A stretch of DNA of 64,000 nt from SKUL01 sp964487545 (lineage in GTDB: Bacteria; Bacteroidota; Bacteroidia; Flavobacteriales_D; SKUL01), in the NCBI GenBank assembly GCA_964487545.1, contig CAZARI010000008.1:1-64000 (forward strand). The letters run 5' to 3'. Of this stretch, positions 32,639-41,618 are shown one piece after another. Both the position numbers and the translations under genes were made by a program. The notes below the pieces were generated by a model that worked only from the letters and a program-made list of their open reading frames with translations, made no database searches and had not been told where the DNA came from. The number at the start of each line of letters is the position of its first letter. Positions within the stretch are counted from its first letter, which is position 1.

Positions 32639-33316
32639 TTATTTTTTGATGAGTATATTGCTCGAAACTTGCTGGTTGCTTTTGTTGTACAATCGCGTAA
32701 CGTAAGTGCCGGTTGACAGCGATGACACATCTATTGCGTTGCTATTGCCGATGGTTACATCCAACACCTGACGACCCGTGAGGCTGAATACCTCAATTCG
32801 CTCCACGTCTTTTGCTTCCTGAATAAACACCTGATCAACGGCAGGGTTCGGATATAGGGTGACGGCTTGAGTTAATTGCTCTGGAACAGAAACTGATTGA
32901 TTAAAATAATAAGTGCCGGATGCCGTAATGGTGGCGTCATCGAGAGAAGTAACCGAAACTTCGATGATTGCCGAGCCAGGAATGCCATTTGGGTAAGCGT
33001 GAACATCCAGTGTGCCCGATTCGCCAGCTTCGAGTGTAATTTCCATACTGGAAACCTGAAAATTATGACACATTTCCTTGTCACAGACAGCGCTGTCCCA
33101 TCCATCGCTAATCGCGATAACATTCCGCTCCCAGACAAAATCACCTGTAGCACCATTGTTAATCACAAATGAATACGCAACGCCTTCAATAGCCGCTGGA
33201 TGAACACTCACTTCTACCGGACTTGGTGAGATTTCAATCTGTGCCTGAAGATCTATCCAGCCAGCTAACAGAAAGAAAGAAAGTAAGATGCTGATTTTGG
33301 TATATGTTCTTTTCAT
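32639..33316 (-). CDS. Secreted protein with type IX (type A) sorting domain
   Basis: 225 residues. A signal peptide (YTKISILLSFFLLAGWIDLQA) is followed by a beta-sandwich-like domain with one Cys pair (CDKEMC). The C-terminal ~75 residues are a type A sorting domain: AVTLYPNPAVDQVFIQ, IEVFSLTGRQVLDV, LSTGTYVTRL and a final Lys-rich strand. It would be exported by Sec, passed through SprA and attached to the surface. The function of the mature part is unknown. It is monocistronic, with its own terminator. Confidence 0.85.
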   Translation of the reverse strand: MKRTYTKISILLSFFLLAGWIDLQAQIEISPSPVEVSVHPAAIEGVAYSFVINNGATGDFVWERNVIAISDGWDSAVCDKEMCHNFQVSSMEITLEAGESGTLDVHAYPNGIPGSAIIEVSVTSLDDATITASGTYYFNQSVSVPEQLTQAVTLYPNPAVDQVFIQEAKDVERIEVFSLTGRQVLDVTIGNSNAIDVSSLSTGTYVTRLYNKSNQQVSSNILIKK

Positions 33317-33681
33317 ATAGTCATGTTTTGGTTCTCAGCCAGCGTAAACTCTTTACAAAGTCTACCTGATATTAAACCCAGATTCGATTCCAAAGGTAGC
33401 CAATCGTTTTAAAGATGGTGCGGTTTTCGAAATCCCGCCGAACGTGTGGGAAAGCAACAATAATCTCGAACTAAGCACTGCCTCCATCACCTTCATTCAT
33501 CTGAAAACATACCACTTAGCGCCCCACACAACAAAACACACTCAATGTTTTAACCTACACAGCAGTTCAATAATTATTCAATTCGATCTGTACATCTACG
33601 CGTGCTGCATCTAAAACTTAGATCTTATTCTGCAACTTTGGATACATTTACCAAACTATAAATCCAAACATTTATTTAGCC
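33317..33681. other. Divergent intergenic region
   Basis: 365 bases between two divergent secreted-protein genes. It contains one promoter-like box (33391-33398, minus). No small gene, RNA or repeat was recognised; a weak TACATTTA lies upstream of the rightward gene. Confidence 0.5.
33391..33398 (-). promoter_or_regulatory. -7 promoter box for the leftward secreted protein
   Basis: The minus strand reads TACCTTTG (TAnnTTTG), 74 bases upstream of the ATG at 33316. The -33 element is unclear. Confidence 0.4.
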
Positions 33682-35466
33682 ATGAAAAGACTATACATTC
33701 TATTGACCCTTTCCTTTATTATTGTTTGGGGTCAAAACACACATGCTCAATCTCAGCGAATGGTACTGATTGAGAAAGGAACCAACGCTTCATGCGGGCC
33801 ATGTGCTGCGCAGAACCCTGGATTTCATTCCATGTTAAACAGCGTAGACAACAAACACGTTGCGATAAGTTACCAATGGTACTTTCCGGGTTATGACCCG
33901 ATGAATGAGCACAATCCTGGAGAGGCTAATGCTCGCTTTGCTAATTATTACGGCAACAGCGGTGTACCAACAGCCATGATCGACGGGGTTATTCCCAATG
34001 GTTCATATCCCGGCTTCAATGGAAGTGCCTATGATGGAGCTCCTGGGGGGTACTCCGCGTCTATGATTAACAATCGGTATAACGTGTCTTCACCATTTGA
34101 CATTGATATTACTTATTCGGTATCGCCCACTACCATTACTGCCAACGTAACCGTAACCTGCACGGAAGCCATCACCGCAAATAACCTTCGGCTGCGTATT
34201 GCTGTTGTAGAGCGGCTCATCTCCTTTGATTCACCTCCGGGTGCAAACGGAGAAACCACCTTCTACAATGTTATGAAGAAGTTCTTGCCCAACACAACCG
34301 GCAGTAACCTACAAAACTCTTGGAGCGTTAGTGACAGCCAGTCATTTAGTTATTCATGGAACCATCAAAATGTGTACGACTTTAACCAGTTGGCCATCGT
34401 TGCTTTTGTGCAAAACGATGCGAATAAACAAGTGCTTCAGGCAGCTCGGGGCGACAATGCAGAATTTGAATCAAATCTCGACAATGGTGCTACCCTTTTA
34501 AACGTAGTTGCCCCTACTGAAATCTGTAGCGGCAGCAACACGATTGCTCCACAGTTTACGCTGCGCAATACCGGCAATACCAACCTAACGTCCTGTGACA
34601 TTATCGCCGAAATTAATGGTGTAGAGTCAATCGTAAACTGGACAGGTAACCTGCCTTTAATGGGCGAAGAGACCATCACAATGGATGCCTTTTCTTTCGT
34701 AACTCAGCCCGGCACAAATGAACTTTCCATAACGGTTGCCAATACCAACAACGAAACAAATGAAGATGAAGCCGATGTTACAGCTATATCAATACAAGCC
34801 GCTCCGGATGGTGGAAATGCGGTATTGGTAACCATTGTAACCGACAACTATGCCAATGAAACCTATTGGCGGATTGTGGATGAGACGGGAGTTAAGATAG
34901 CCCAAGGGGGTAATTCTAACGTAGAGAACAACTACGGCACTGGTAATTTCCCAGCCCCTGCCGGTTCAGGCACTTATGGCAATGGACAAACCTATAACCA
35001 TGAGGTTCAACTTCCCGACGACGGCTGTTATACTTTTGAAATATTTGATTACTACGGCGACGGAATGTGCTGTTCATATGGAAACGGGTCGTTCAAGGTG
35101 CGCAACATGACCACTAACCAAATAATCATTCAAGGTGCAGAATATATGGCGATGAGCGATGCTAAATTTCAAGGCACTGTTACCAGTTCTATTCATGAAA
35201 ACACGCTTGAAAGTTCATTGAGCATCTTTCCAAATCCAGTGGTAGATCAAGTCACCATTCAGACAACACTTAACGAGTCTGCCCCGATGAGCATCGAAGT
35301 AATCGACCTGACCGGAAAGGTGGTTTTTACCGAAAGCTACGGCACACAACCCGCCGGACAGTTTGTTAAACAATTGGATTTTGAATCACTCAACACCGGT
35401 ATTTATCTGCTGAATATCCGGGCAGGAGATGTTTCGGTGATCAGGAAGCTCGCTGTGAGTAAATAA
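33682..35466 (+). CDS. Omp28-like secreted protein with type IX (type A) sorting domain
   Basis: 594 residues. A signal peptide (LYILLTLSFIIVWGQNTHAQ) precedes MVLIEKGTNASCGPCAAQNP, a thioredoxin-like CxxC site (C38, C41) typical of Omp28-related proteins, with VAISYQWYFPGYDPM and a GVPTAMIDG segment resembling the cis-Pro loop. A long beta-rich middle carries a CARDB-like stretch (IAPQFTLRNTGNTNLT) and a FEIFDYYGDGMCC segment. The C-terminus is a type A sorting domain (LSIFPNPVVDQVTIQ ... LNTGIYLLNIRAGDVSV). It lies upstream of a TlpA-like gene but ends at its own terminator. Confidence 0.85.
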   Translation: MKRLYILLTLSFIIVWGQNTHAQSQRMVLIEKGTNASCGPCAAQNPGFHSMLNSVDNKHVAISYQWYFPGYDPMNEHNPGEANARFANYYGNSGVPTAMIDGVIPNGSYPGFNGSAYDGAPGGYSASMINNRYNVSSPFDIDITYSVSPTTITANVTVTCTEAITANNLRLRIAVVERLISFDSPPGANGETTFYNVMKKFLPNTTGSNLQNSWSVSDSQSFSYSWNHQNVYDFNQLAIVAFVQNDANKQVLQAARGDNAEFESNLDNGATLLNVVAPTEICSGSNTIAPQFTLRNTGNTNLTSCDIIAEINGVESIVNWTGNLPLMGEETITMDAFSFVTQPGTNELSITVANTNNETNEDEADVTAISIQAAPDGGNAVLVTIVTDNYANETYWRIVDETGVKIAQGGNSNVENNYGTGNFPAPAGSGTYGNGQTYNHEVQLPDDGCYTFEIFDYYGDGMCCSYGNGSFKVRNMTTNQIIIQGAEYMAMSDAKFQGTVTSSIHENTLESSLSIFPNPVVDQVTIQTTLNESAPMSIEVIDLTGKVVFTESYGTQPAGQFVKQLDFESLNTGIYLLNIRAGDVSVIRKLAVSK

Positions 35467-35483
35467 AATTATGCTTGACATAC

Positions 35484-35532
35484 AGAATCAGCAGCTTAAT
35501 GGCTAACCCCTATTTTGCTGCTGATTCTTTTT
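35484..35532 (+). terminator. Intrinsic terminator after the Omp28-like cargo gene
   Basis: A 12-bp stem (AGAATCAGCAGC at 35484-35495 with GCTGCTGATTCT at 35517-35528) is followed by a short T-run. The loop is 21 bases. Confidence 0.85.
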
Positions 35533-35621
35533 AAACCCACTTAAAAAGATAGATTGCACCGGCTCTGACTGGCAAGGTTTTTTCTTCACCTGCAATATTT
35601 TGAACCCAAAAAAACCAAAAC

Positions 35622-36119
35622 ATGAAAATCTGGATCTCTACCCTCACCCTGCTGTTTTGCAGCGCAGTAGCCTCTGCTCAATTCGGAGAAATGGAAGTTC
35701 CTGCAGTGACCATTAAAGACTTAAACGGCACGTCGGTCAATACCAGAACCTTCGACAACGACGGAAAACCCTACATCATTAACTTTTGGGCAACGTGGTG
35801 CATGCCTTGCAAACGCGAGCTCAACAACATCGCCGAAGTATATCCCGACTGGGTGGATGAAACGGGCGTGAAACTCATTGCCGTTTCAATCGATGACGCC
35901 CGAAGCGTATCGCGCGTGGTGCCGTATGTAAATGGTGCCGATTGGGATTACGAGGTGTATATTGATTCCAATGCCGATTTTAAACGCGCCATGAACGTGA
36001 ATAATGTTCCGCACACTTTTCTGGTCGATGCCAATGGAAAAATTGTGTGGCAACACAACAACTACGCGCCAGGAGACGAGCACGAACTGTATAAAAAAAT
36101 CAAGGAACTCGTTAACTAA
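35622..36119 (+). CDS. TlpA-like thioredoxin-fold protein, secreted
   Basis: 165 residues. Signal peptide IWISTLTLLFCSAVASAQ, then a TlpA/ResA-type thioredoxin domain: PYIINFWATWCMPCKREL with active-site C60 and C63, LIAVSIDDA, and the cis-Pro loop NNVPHTFLVD. It is predicted to exchange thiols in the periplasm or at the surface. It lies 11 bases before the DUF6029 gene and within a cluster of CxxC-bearing secreted proteins. Confidence 0.9.
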   Translation: MKIWISTLTLLFCSAVASAQFGEMEVPAVTIKDLNGTSVNTRTFDNDGKPYIINFWATWCMPCKRELNNIAEVYPDWVDETGVKLIAVSIDDARSVSRVVPYVNGADWDYEVYIDSNADFKRAMNVNNVPHTFLVDANGKIVWQHNNYAPGDEHELYKKIKELVN

Positions 36120-36130
36120 ACCACGGCAGC

Positions 36131-37855
36131 GTGTTCAAAAAGCTTTTACCTCAAATTCTTTTGTTTGCATTAATCGCCTTGCAAACCACTGCACAGCAAG
36201 ATCAGAAATTCGATCTGGGATCTATTCACGGCAATATTCAACTCGACGGGCAGTACTACCAAAACGACAGCGTGATCAACGCCGAACGTCCGCCCGAGCA
36301 CATGGGACTCATGGGCTTTGCCAATTTACTTTATACCCGCGGCAACCTCTCGGCCGGGGTACGCTTCGAAACCTACACTCCTGCCCTTCTCGGCTACCCC
36401 GCCAGTCCTGACCTGCCGTGGACCGGAACTGGTATCGGATATCGTTTTGCACGCTATCAACACGATATGTTCGATGTCACCATTGGAAATATCTACGAGC
36501 AATTCGGAACGGGTATGGTGCTCCGCTTTTTTGAAGAACGTGGACTGGGCATCGACAACTCACTGGATGGTTTCCGCCTTAAAGTAACCCCGCACCGCAG
36601 CCTCGAAATAACCGGCCTGTATGGCAGACAGCGCCGTCATTTCGATAATGGTTTTACCAAAGGCGATGGAATTGTGAGAGGCATTAACGCCGATTTGGAT
36701 GTAGTGGCTTTGTGGGACAGTGCCGGAACAGCCAAAACGCGAATTTTTATCGGTGGAAGTTTTGTCAGCAAATATCAGGAAGACAAAAATCCACTTTACA
36801 ATCTGCCGGAAAACGTTGGCGCCTGGGCCGGTCGACTTAGACTGACCAACGGCGGGTTTTCGATTAGCGGAGAATACGTTTATAAGCACAACGACCCCAG
36901 CAGACAAAATGCACTGATTGTTCCCGATGCCGAAATTGCACCTGGACTCGGGCTGTATAAATCGGGGCAGGGATTGATTGTCAACACCAGCTACTCTACC
37001 CGCGGTTTGGGGGTGTCGCTTTCTGCAAAGTCACTCGATAACATGTCGTTTCAATCCGACCGAAACGCCGGTCCTTTTGATCTTCACATCAACTACAATC
37101 CGGCGCTCACCGTGCAGCACACCTACAACCTGCCGGCTACGCTATACCCTTACGCTACCCAGCCCAACGGCGAAGTGGCTTTTATGGGAGAAATTTTTTA
37201 CACCATTAAACGCGGATCGAAAATCGGCGGAAGATATGGCACGCGCATCGAAGCCAACTACTCGGTAGCTTTTAGCCCAGACACCACCCAACTCAATGAC
37301 ATGGACACCCAGCGCTACGGCTACCGCAGCGACTTATTTGCCATCGGAAAGGAGCATTACTTTCAGGATTTTAACATCTCCATTTCGCGCAAAATAAACC
37401 GGATATTCAAAATCAAGTACATGTATTTGAACATGCTGTACAACAACGATGTGATTCAAGGCGCATACGGCTACGATGGCGAAAAAGCGTCTGGAACCAT
37501 TTACTCTGACATCCACCTGGTGGACATGGACTTCATGCTGGGAAGGAATAACCTGCGTGTGGAGTTTCAGCACCTCAGCACCAATCAACACCTACAAAAC
37601 TGGATGACGGGTCTGATTGAGTACACCGTTTCGCCACACTGGTTTTTTACGATTATGAATCAGTGGAATTATGGCAATGTAAATCCGGAACAACGATTTC
37701 ACTTTCCATTTGGAGCTGTAGGATATATTCACGGCGGAAGTCGTGTGACCGTCAGTTACGGTCGACAACGTGCGGGAGTTTTCTGCGTTGGTGGAATTTG
37801 CCGAACGGTGCCCGCTTCAAATGGGCTTTCCGTGCAATTTACCAGTACTTTTTAA
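36131..37855 (+). CDS. DUF6029-family protein, probable outer-membrane beta-barrel
   Basis: 574 residues. The start is a GTG (36131), eleven bases after the tlpA-like stop; it gives a proper signal peptide (FKKLLPQILLFALIALQTTAQ). The mature chain has frequent alternating beta-strands with aromatic girdles and the family-like segments IHGNIQLDGQYYQ, YRFARYQHDMFDVTIGN and FEERGLGIDNSLDGF. The C-terminus ends in Phe, as for outer-membrane barrels. I assign DUF6029 from memory. Function is unknown; linkage to TlpA- and Omp28-like proteins is consistent across this cluster. Confidence 0.75.
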   Translation: MFKKLLPQILLFALIALQTTAQQDQKFDLGSIHGNIQLDGQYYQNDSVINAERPPEHMGLMGFANLLYTRGNLSAGVRFETYTPALLGYPASPDLPWTGTGIGYRFARYQHDMFDVTIGNIYEQFGTGMVLRFFEERGLGIDNSLDGFRLKVTPHRSLEITGLYGRQRRHFDNGFTKGDGIVRGINADLDVVALWDSAGTAKTRIFIGGSFVSKYQEDKNPLYNLPENVGAWAGRLRLTNGGFSISGEYVYKHNDPSRQNALIVPDAEIAPGLGLYKSGQGLIVNTSYSTRGLGVSLSAKSLDNMSFQSDRNAGPFDLHINYNPALTVQHTYNLPATLYPYATQPNGEVAFMGEIFYTIKRGSKIGGRYGTRIEANYSVAFSPDTTQLNDMDTQRYGYRSDLFAIGKEHYFQDFNISISRKINRIFKIKYMYLNMLYNNDVIQGAYGYDGEKASGTIYSDIHLVDMDFMLGRNNLRVEFQHLSTNQHLQNWMTGLIEYTVSPHWFFTIMNQWNYGNVNPEQRFHFPFGAVGYIHGGSRVTVSYGRQRAGVFCVGGICRTVPASNGLSVQFTSTF

Positions 37856-37866
37856 AATTGAATTCC

Positions 37867-38727
37867 ATGAAAAGTCTTTTCATCTTTTTCCTTTTTGTTC
37901 TCGGTGGGGTGTTTACTGCCTGCGACAAAGTGGACGATCCATTTGACAGCAACCATCCGGGATCGGGCAACGGAGGAAATGCCGACCAGTCGAATACTCA
38001 GCGCATACTCCTCGAAGATCTTACCGGATTTCGCTGCACTAACTGTCCGGATGCGCACAACACTGCAAAAAACCTGACAAACATATACGGCGACCAGCTC
38101 ATCGTAGTAAATATTCACGGCTCGGCTCAGTTTTCTACTCCCAACGGGGCCGGATCGCCTTCGTTTACTACCGATTTCAGAACAACCGAAGCAATCGAAT
38201 ACTATAACAACTTTTTTGAAATGCCCCCTTTGCCCAATGGTAGTATCAACCGAAAAATGTTCGACAATTCACGATTAGTTCCACATGCGCAGTGGGCTCA
38301 AAGGATTGCAGAGCTGATTGATGAAACACCAACGGTACGGATTGATGTCAACATCAATAATTACGACAACGCCACGCGCACTGTTGATGTGGACATCGAC
38401 ATGGAAATTACGCAGGAGCTGGAGCCGGGAGAATATTTTATGGTTGCCTATCTGGTAGAAGACAGTATCTATGACTGGCAGGTGCACGGTGTAAACCACA
38501 TCGAAAACTATCTGCACCAACATGTCCTGCGCGATAACCTCAACGGCACCTGGGGTTCGCTGGCTTTCTCTTCGGGAGCTGCGGGACAGCAAAAAACCAC
38601 CTCGTTTCAGTACAGCCTGAACGAGGCTTGGAAAGAACAGCACTGCGAAATTGTGGCGTATCTCTACCAAGCCGATTCACGCGAGATTTTGCAAGTCAAC
38701 AAAGCGCTGATTCTAAACGGGCAATAA
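37867..38727 (+). CDS. Omp28-like lipoprotein with CxxC
   Basis: 286 residues from the ATG at 37867; an in-frame start further upstream would overlap the DUF6029 gene. A lipoprotein signal ends VLGGVFTAC (Cys19). After a Gly/Asn linker, RILLEDLTGFRCTNCPDAH carries a thioredoxin-like CxxC (C57, C60), and LPNGSINRKMF corresponds to the cis-Pro region. The family is Omp28-related, of unclear function. It is the last of the TlpA-DUF6029-Omp28 operon. Confidence 0.82.
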   Translation: MKSLFIFFLFVLGGVFTACDKVDDPFDSNHPGSGNGGNADQSNTQRILLEDLTGFRCTNCPDAHNTAKNLTNIYGDQLIVVNIHGSAQFSTPNGAGSPSFTTDFRTTEAIEYYNNFFEMPPLPNGSINRKMFDNSRLVPHAQWAQRIAELIDETPTVRIDVNINNYDNATRTVDVDIDMEITQELEPGEYFMVAYLVEDSIYDWQVHGVNHIENYLHQHVLRDNLNGTWGSLAFSSGAAGQQKTTSFQYSLNEAWKEQHCEIVAYLYQADSREILQVNKALILNGQ

Positions 38728-38958
38728 TTTAGTGCTACCTATGGCTTATTGAAAGGCCGTTCCCACCAACAATTTTCGCAAAGCTTAATGTTGATAAATA
38801 CTCAGCTCATTCTACAATGTTCTATGATGCTGAACGTTCTGTTGGCAGCATGAATGAAACGATGGAAACTTCGCGCTTATTTAACAAATTCAAACTTTTT
38901 TGACTGTCAATAAATGCCTAACTTAAACCTCGAATTAATCACCAAATAATTTTCGATT

Positions 38959-39156
38959 ATGTTGGAACTAAGCAAGAAGATTTTGTCAAAAGTTAGTTTT
39001 GACAAAAGACTTTTTCGTAAGGAACTGAGAAAAGCAGTGAATTGGGTACACAAAGACGAGCTGGTTTTATTGCGCGCTTGGTGTATCGCAAGTTTCGGTC
39101 ATGTTTATGCCGAAGTTATTGCAGAAGTCTTCGACCAACAGATTAGTGCTGTTTGA
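38959..39156 (+). CDS. Small conserved hypothetical protein, 65 aa
   Basis: 65 residues, soluble and helical, with LFRKELRKAVNWVHKDELVLLRAW followed by HVYAEVIAEVF (written here in two parts). Very similar small proteins occur in other Bacteroidota (recollection). It has its own downstream terminator on the plus strand, which supports it as a real transcribed gene. Function is unknown. Confidence 0.65.
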   Translation: MLELSKKILSKVSFDKRLFRKELRKAVNWVHKDELVLLRAWCIASFGHVYAEVIAEVFDQQISAV

Positions 39157-39175
39157 GGAGAACAGATTAATTAAA

Positions 39176-40204
39176 TTAAAAATTAAACAACTGCCCCTGA
39201 TCATTCGGGGGCATTTTTTTGAAATGTAAATACGCCGCAGGAGTTACCTGTCTTCCTCTCGGTGTTCTGGCAAGATATCCTTCCTGAATCAAAAACGGCT
39301 CATACACCTCCTCTATCGTGCCTGCATCTTCTCCTACTGCGGTTGCAATCGTTGAAATTCCAACCGGTCCTCCACCAAATTTTTCGATAATCGTGCTCAA
39401 AATCCGGTTGTCCATTTCGTCCAGTCCACGCTGATCTACATTGAGTGCATTCAAAGCGTGCTGTGCAATTTTGTTGTCGATGGTTCCGTCACCTTTGATC
39501 TGGGCGAAATCGCGAACCCGGCGCAACAAGGCATTTGCGATACGCGGTGTGCCTCTACTGCGCGAAGATATTTCGATAGCGGCCTCGTCCGAAATGGGGA
39601 TGTCAAGCAGCGCTGCCGACCGCTGCACAATATGCATCAAAGTTTCCGTGTCGTAATATGAAAGTCGCGAGTTGATTCCGAAGCGCGCACGAAGCGGCGC
39701 GGTGAGCAACCCTGAACGGGTGGTAGCGCCAATCAGCGTAAACGGATTAAGTGCAATTTGAACGGTTCGCGCATTGGGTCCTGAGTCGATGAGAATGTCG
39801 ATTTTGTAATCCTCCATCGCCGAATAAAGATACTCTTCAATCACCGGACTCAGGCGGTGAATTTCATCGATAAACAGCACGTCGTTCTCATCAAGGTTGG
39901 TGAGCAGCCCAGCCAGATCACCGGGCTTGTCGAGCACTGGGCCAGAGGTGATACGAATACCAACCCCCATTTCATTGGCGATAATATTGGCCAATGTGGT
40001 TTTACCCAACCCGGGGGGACCGTGCAGCAAAACATGGTCGAGCGACTCCTCGCGTTTGAGCGCGGCCGCTACAAAAATCTTAAGATTGTCCGTTACGCTG
40101 CGCTGTCCGGCAAAATCGTCAAAAATCTTGGGACGCAACACGCGGTCAATCTCACGATCGGTTTGTTGCTCTTCCCGAAAATCAAAATGTTCGCTTTCAC
40201 TCAT
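39176..40204 (-). CDS. ruvB: Holliday junction helicase RuvB
   Basis: 342 residues. RuvB is the AAA+ ring motor for branch migration. Walker A GPPGLGKTT (62-70), Walker B DVLFIDEIHRL, sensor ATTRSGLLTAPLRARFG, and the C-terminal winged helix GLDEMDNR ... GYLARTPRGRQVTP are all present. It is monocistronic here. A TAnnTTTG box ends six bases before the ATG. The last codons overlap a terminator hairpin belonging to the opposite-strand small gene. Confidence 0.97.
   Translation of the reverse strand: MSESEHFDFREEQQTDREIDRVLRPKIFDDFAGQRSVTDNLKIFVAAALKREESLDHVLLHGPPGLGKTTLANIIANEMGVGIRITSGPVLDKPGDLAGLLTNLDENDVLFIDEIHRLSPVIEEYLYSAMEDYKIDILIDSGPNARTVQIALNPFTLIGATTRSGLLTAPLRARFGINSRLSYYDTETLMHIVQRSAALLDIPISDEAAIEISSRSRGTPRIANALLRRVRDFAQIKGDGTIDNKIAQHALNALNVDQRGLDEMDNRILSTIIEKFGGGPVGISTIATAVGEDAGTIEEVYEPFLIQEGYLARTPRGRQVTPAAYLHFKKMPPNDQGQLFNF
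39192..39220 (+). terminator. Terminator of the 65-aa gene, inside the ruvB 3' end
   Basis: TGCCCC (39192-39197) pairs with GGGGCA (39208-39213), followed by seven T residues on the plus strand. It lies within the last codons of the convergent ruvB gene. Confidence 0.8.
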
Positions 40205-40210
40205 GGCTCA

Positions 40211-40218
40211 CAAATTTA
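40211..40218 (-). promoter_or_regulatory. -7 promoter box for ruvB
   Basis: The minus strand reads TAAATTTG (TAnnTTTG) only six bases before the ruvB ATG, implying a leaderless or near-leaderless transcript. Confidence 0.5.
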
Positions 40219-40273
40219 GCAATTAGACCAGCACGCTCTCATGTCTTCTGCATTATCAGAGACTATCGCGGTG

Positions 40274-41071
40274 TTAGCGAAATCGGGTCGTTTTTTCTAC
40301 CACCTTGTGAATGATTCCATCGAGCTCATCGGTTTGGGTCAGAATGTGTTTCAGCAATTGTTCGTTTTCTGGATTGGCTGGAAACTCAGTGTCCAATGCG
40401 TCGACAAGGCCTTTGATATTCACAACAGGCCTTCTCATTTCGTGTGCCTGAATCCAGGTGATTTCTTTCAAAGCCGCGTTTTGATATTGCATTTCCTCCT
40501 GTACCTTCTTCATATCCGAAATATCGTGGCCAAAACAAGCTACCATAATCACGTTTCCTTTTTTATCGGCTACCGGAAAAAGATGAAACGCAACCGTGAT
40601 CGGATTGCTTTCTTCACAAGAAATCGCGGCTTCGTGGCTCACTTCTTCGCCACTGAATGCGCGTTGGTACAAATCTTTCCATTTACTGCGGAGTGCTTCG
40701 GTTGAGGCCATCGACAACACATCTTGATTGACCAATGATTCTTCAGACGATTTTTTGAAGGTGTCCGAAAAAGTGGTGTTGGCCAATAGAATTTTAAAAT
40801 TCAGGTCGATCAGCCACAGTAAATCGTGTGTGTTATTAACCACCGTATTCAGCAGATGGGTCTTCTCTTCCAATCGGCGATGAAATTTTTTGAGCACAAA
40901 GTAGAGTATGATGGCGGTGACCAAAAAAAACAAGATGCCTTTGATCATGCTCGCGCTCATTACAGGCTCAATGGTGTTTTGGTGATAATAGGCCAGTAAA
41001 AAGTCACTAAGGGTGATGTAGCCGGCTCCAGCAAAAAAATAACCTAAGGCGATTCTGAGGGCTAATGACAT
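40274..41071 (-). CDS. PAS-HisKA protein lacking an ATPase domain
   Basis: 265 residues. Two N-terminal membrane segments (about 7-28 and 43-61) are followed by a PAS domain (LLNTVVNNTHDLLWLIDLN to FGHDISDMKKVQ) and a histidine-kinase dimerisation helix with H-box IQAHEMRRPVVNIKGL (His210). The chain ends soon after the second DHp helix; there is no HATPase domain (no N, G1 or G2 box), and none follows downstream. It may act as a phospho-acceptor/relay, or modulate another kinase. No response regulator is adjacent. Confidence 0.8.
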   Translation of the reverse strand: MSLALRIALGYFFAGAGYITLSDFLLAYYHQNTIEPVMSASMIKGILFFLVTAIILYFVLKKFHRRLEEKTHLLNTVVNNTHDLLWLIDLNFKILLANTTFSDTFKKSSEESLVNQDVLSMASTEALRSKWKDLYQRAFSGEEVSHEAAISCEESNPITVAFHLFPVADKKGNVIMVACFGHDISDMKKVQEEMQYQNAALKEITWIQAHEMRRPVVNIKGLVDALDTEFPANPENEQLLKHILTQTDELDGIIHKVVEKTTRFR

Positions 41072-41174
41072 ATCAAAACAAAATTTGAATTACTTATTTT
41101 TTTTTGCTCGATTAGCAAATACTGCAAGCAGCGTTGTAAAAAAAATCGATCTTTAGCACACTAAAGCAACTAAG

Positions 41175-41600
41175 ATGAAGTGGGTTTCCTATCCGATAGC
41201 GGTATTTACATTCCTCATATTGAGTAGCAATTCCTGTGATTCGAGCCATGAGCCTTGCCCCAAAGATATTATATGCACGATGATATTTACGCAGATTTCG
41301 GTGCAGGTGGTGGATGAAAATGATGAACGCGTGGTATTAACAAAAGCAGAAGTCAGCTCCAAACACCTGAACCAGTCGATTGACCCACTGGTTGAGTCTC
41401 ACGCTGGCGGCCCGTATCTGCTGGTAAATGATGGTCACAAACAATTTCTGAGTCACGCTGAAGACCGCGAATTTATTTTTAAAGGTTGGGTGAACGATGA
41501 TCTGGTCGTTGATGAAACCTACCTGCTACGCCACGACTGCTGCCACGTGCAGCTTATTGAGGGAAAAGAAAAAGTGACCGTAAATTCTGCTGATTTTTAA
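41175..41600 (+). CDS. Predicted lipoprotein, unknown function
   Basis: 141 residues. A hydrophobic N-terminus ends LILSSNSC, a lipobox-like cleavage site. The mature part has VSVQVVDENDERV-like beta strands reminiscent of carboxypeptidase-regulatory-like folds (ISVQVVDEND) and several Cys (CPKDIIC, DCCHVQL). I do not recognise a family. It stands alone, convergent with accC after 18 bases. Confidence 0.6.
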   Translation: MKWVSYPIAVFTFLILSSNSCDSSHEPCPKDIICTMIFTQISVQVVDENDERVVLTKAEVSSKHLNQSIDPLVESHAGGPYLLVNDGHKQFLSHAEDREFIFKGWVNDDLVVDETYLLRHDCCHVQLIEGKEKVTVNSADF

Positions 41601-41618
41601 TTTCTACCTCAGAAAATC

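Noticed and set aside
37663..37866. Upstream extension of the Omp28-like lipoprotein
   Set aside because: It would overlap the DUF6029 gene and place a non-signal sequence before an obvious lipoprotein signal starting at 37867.
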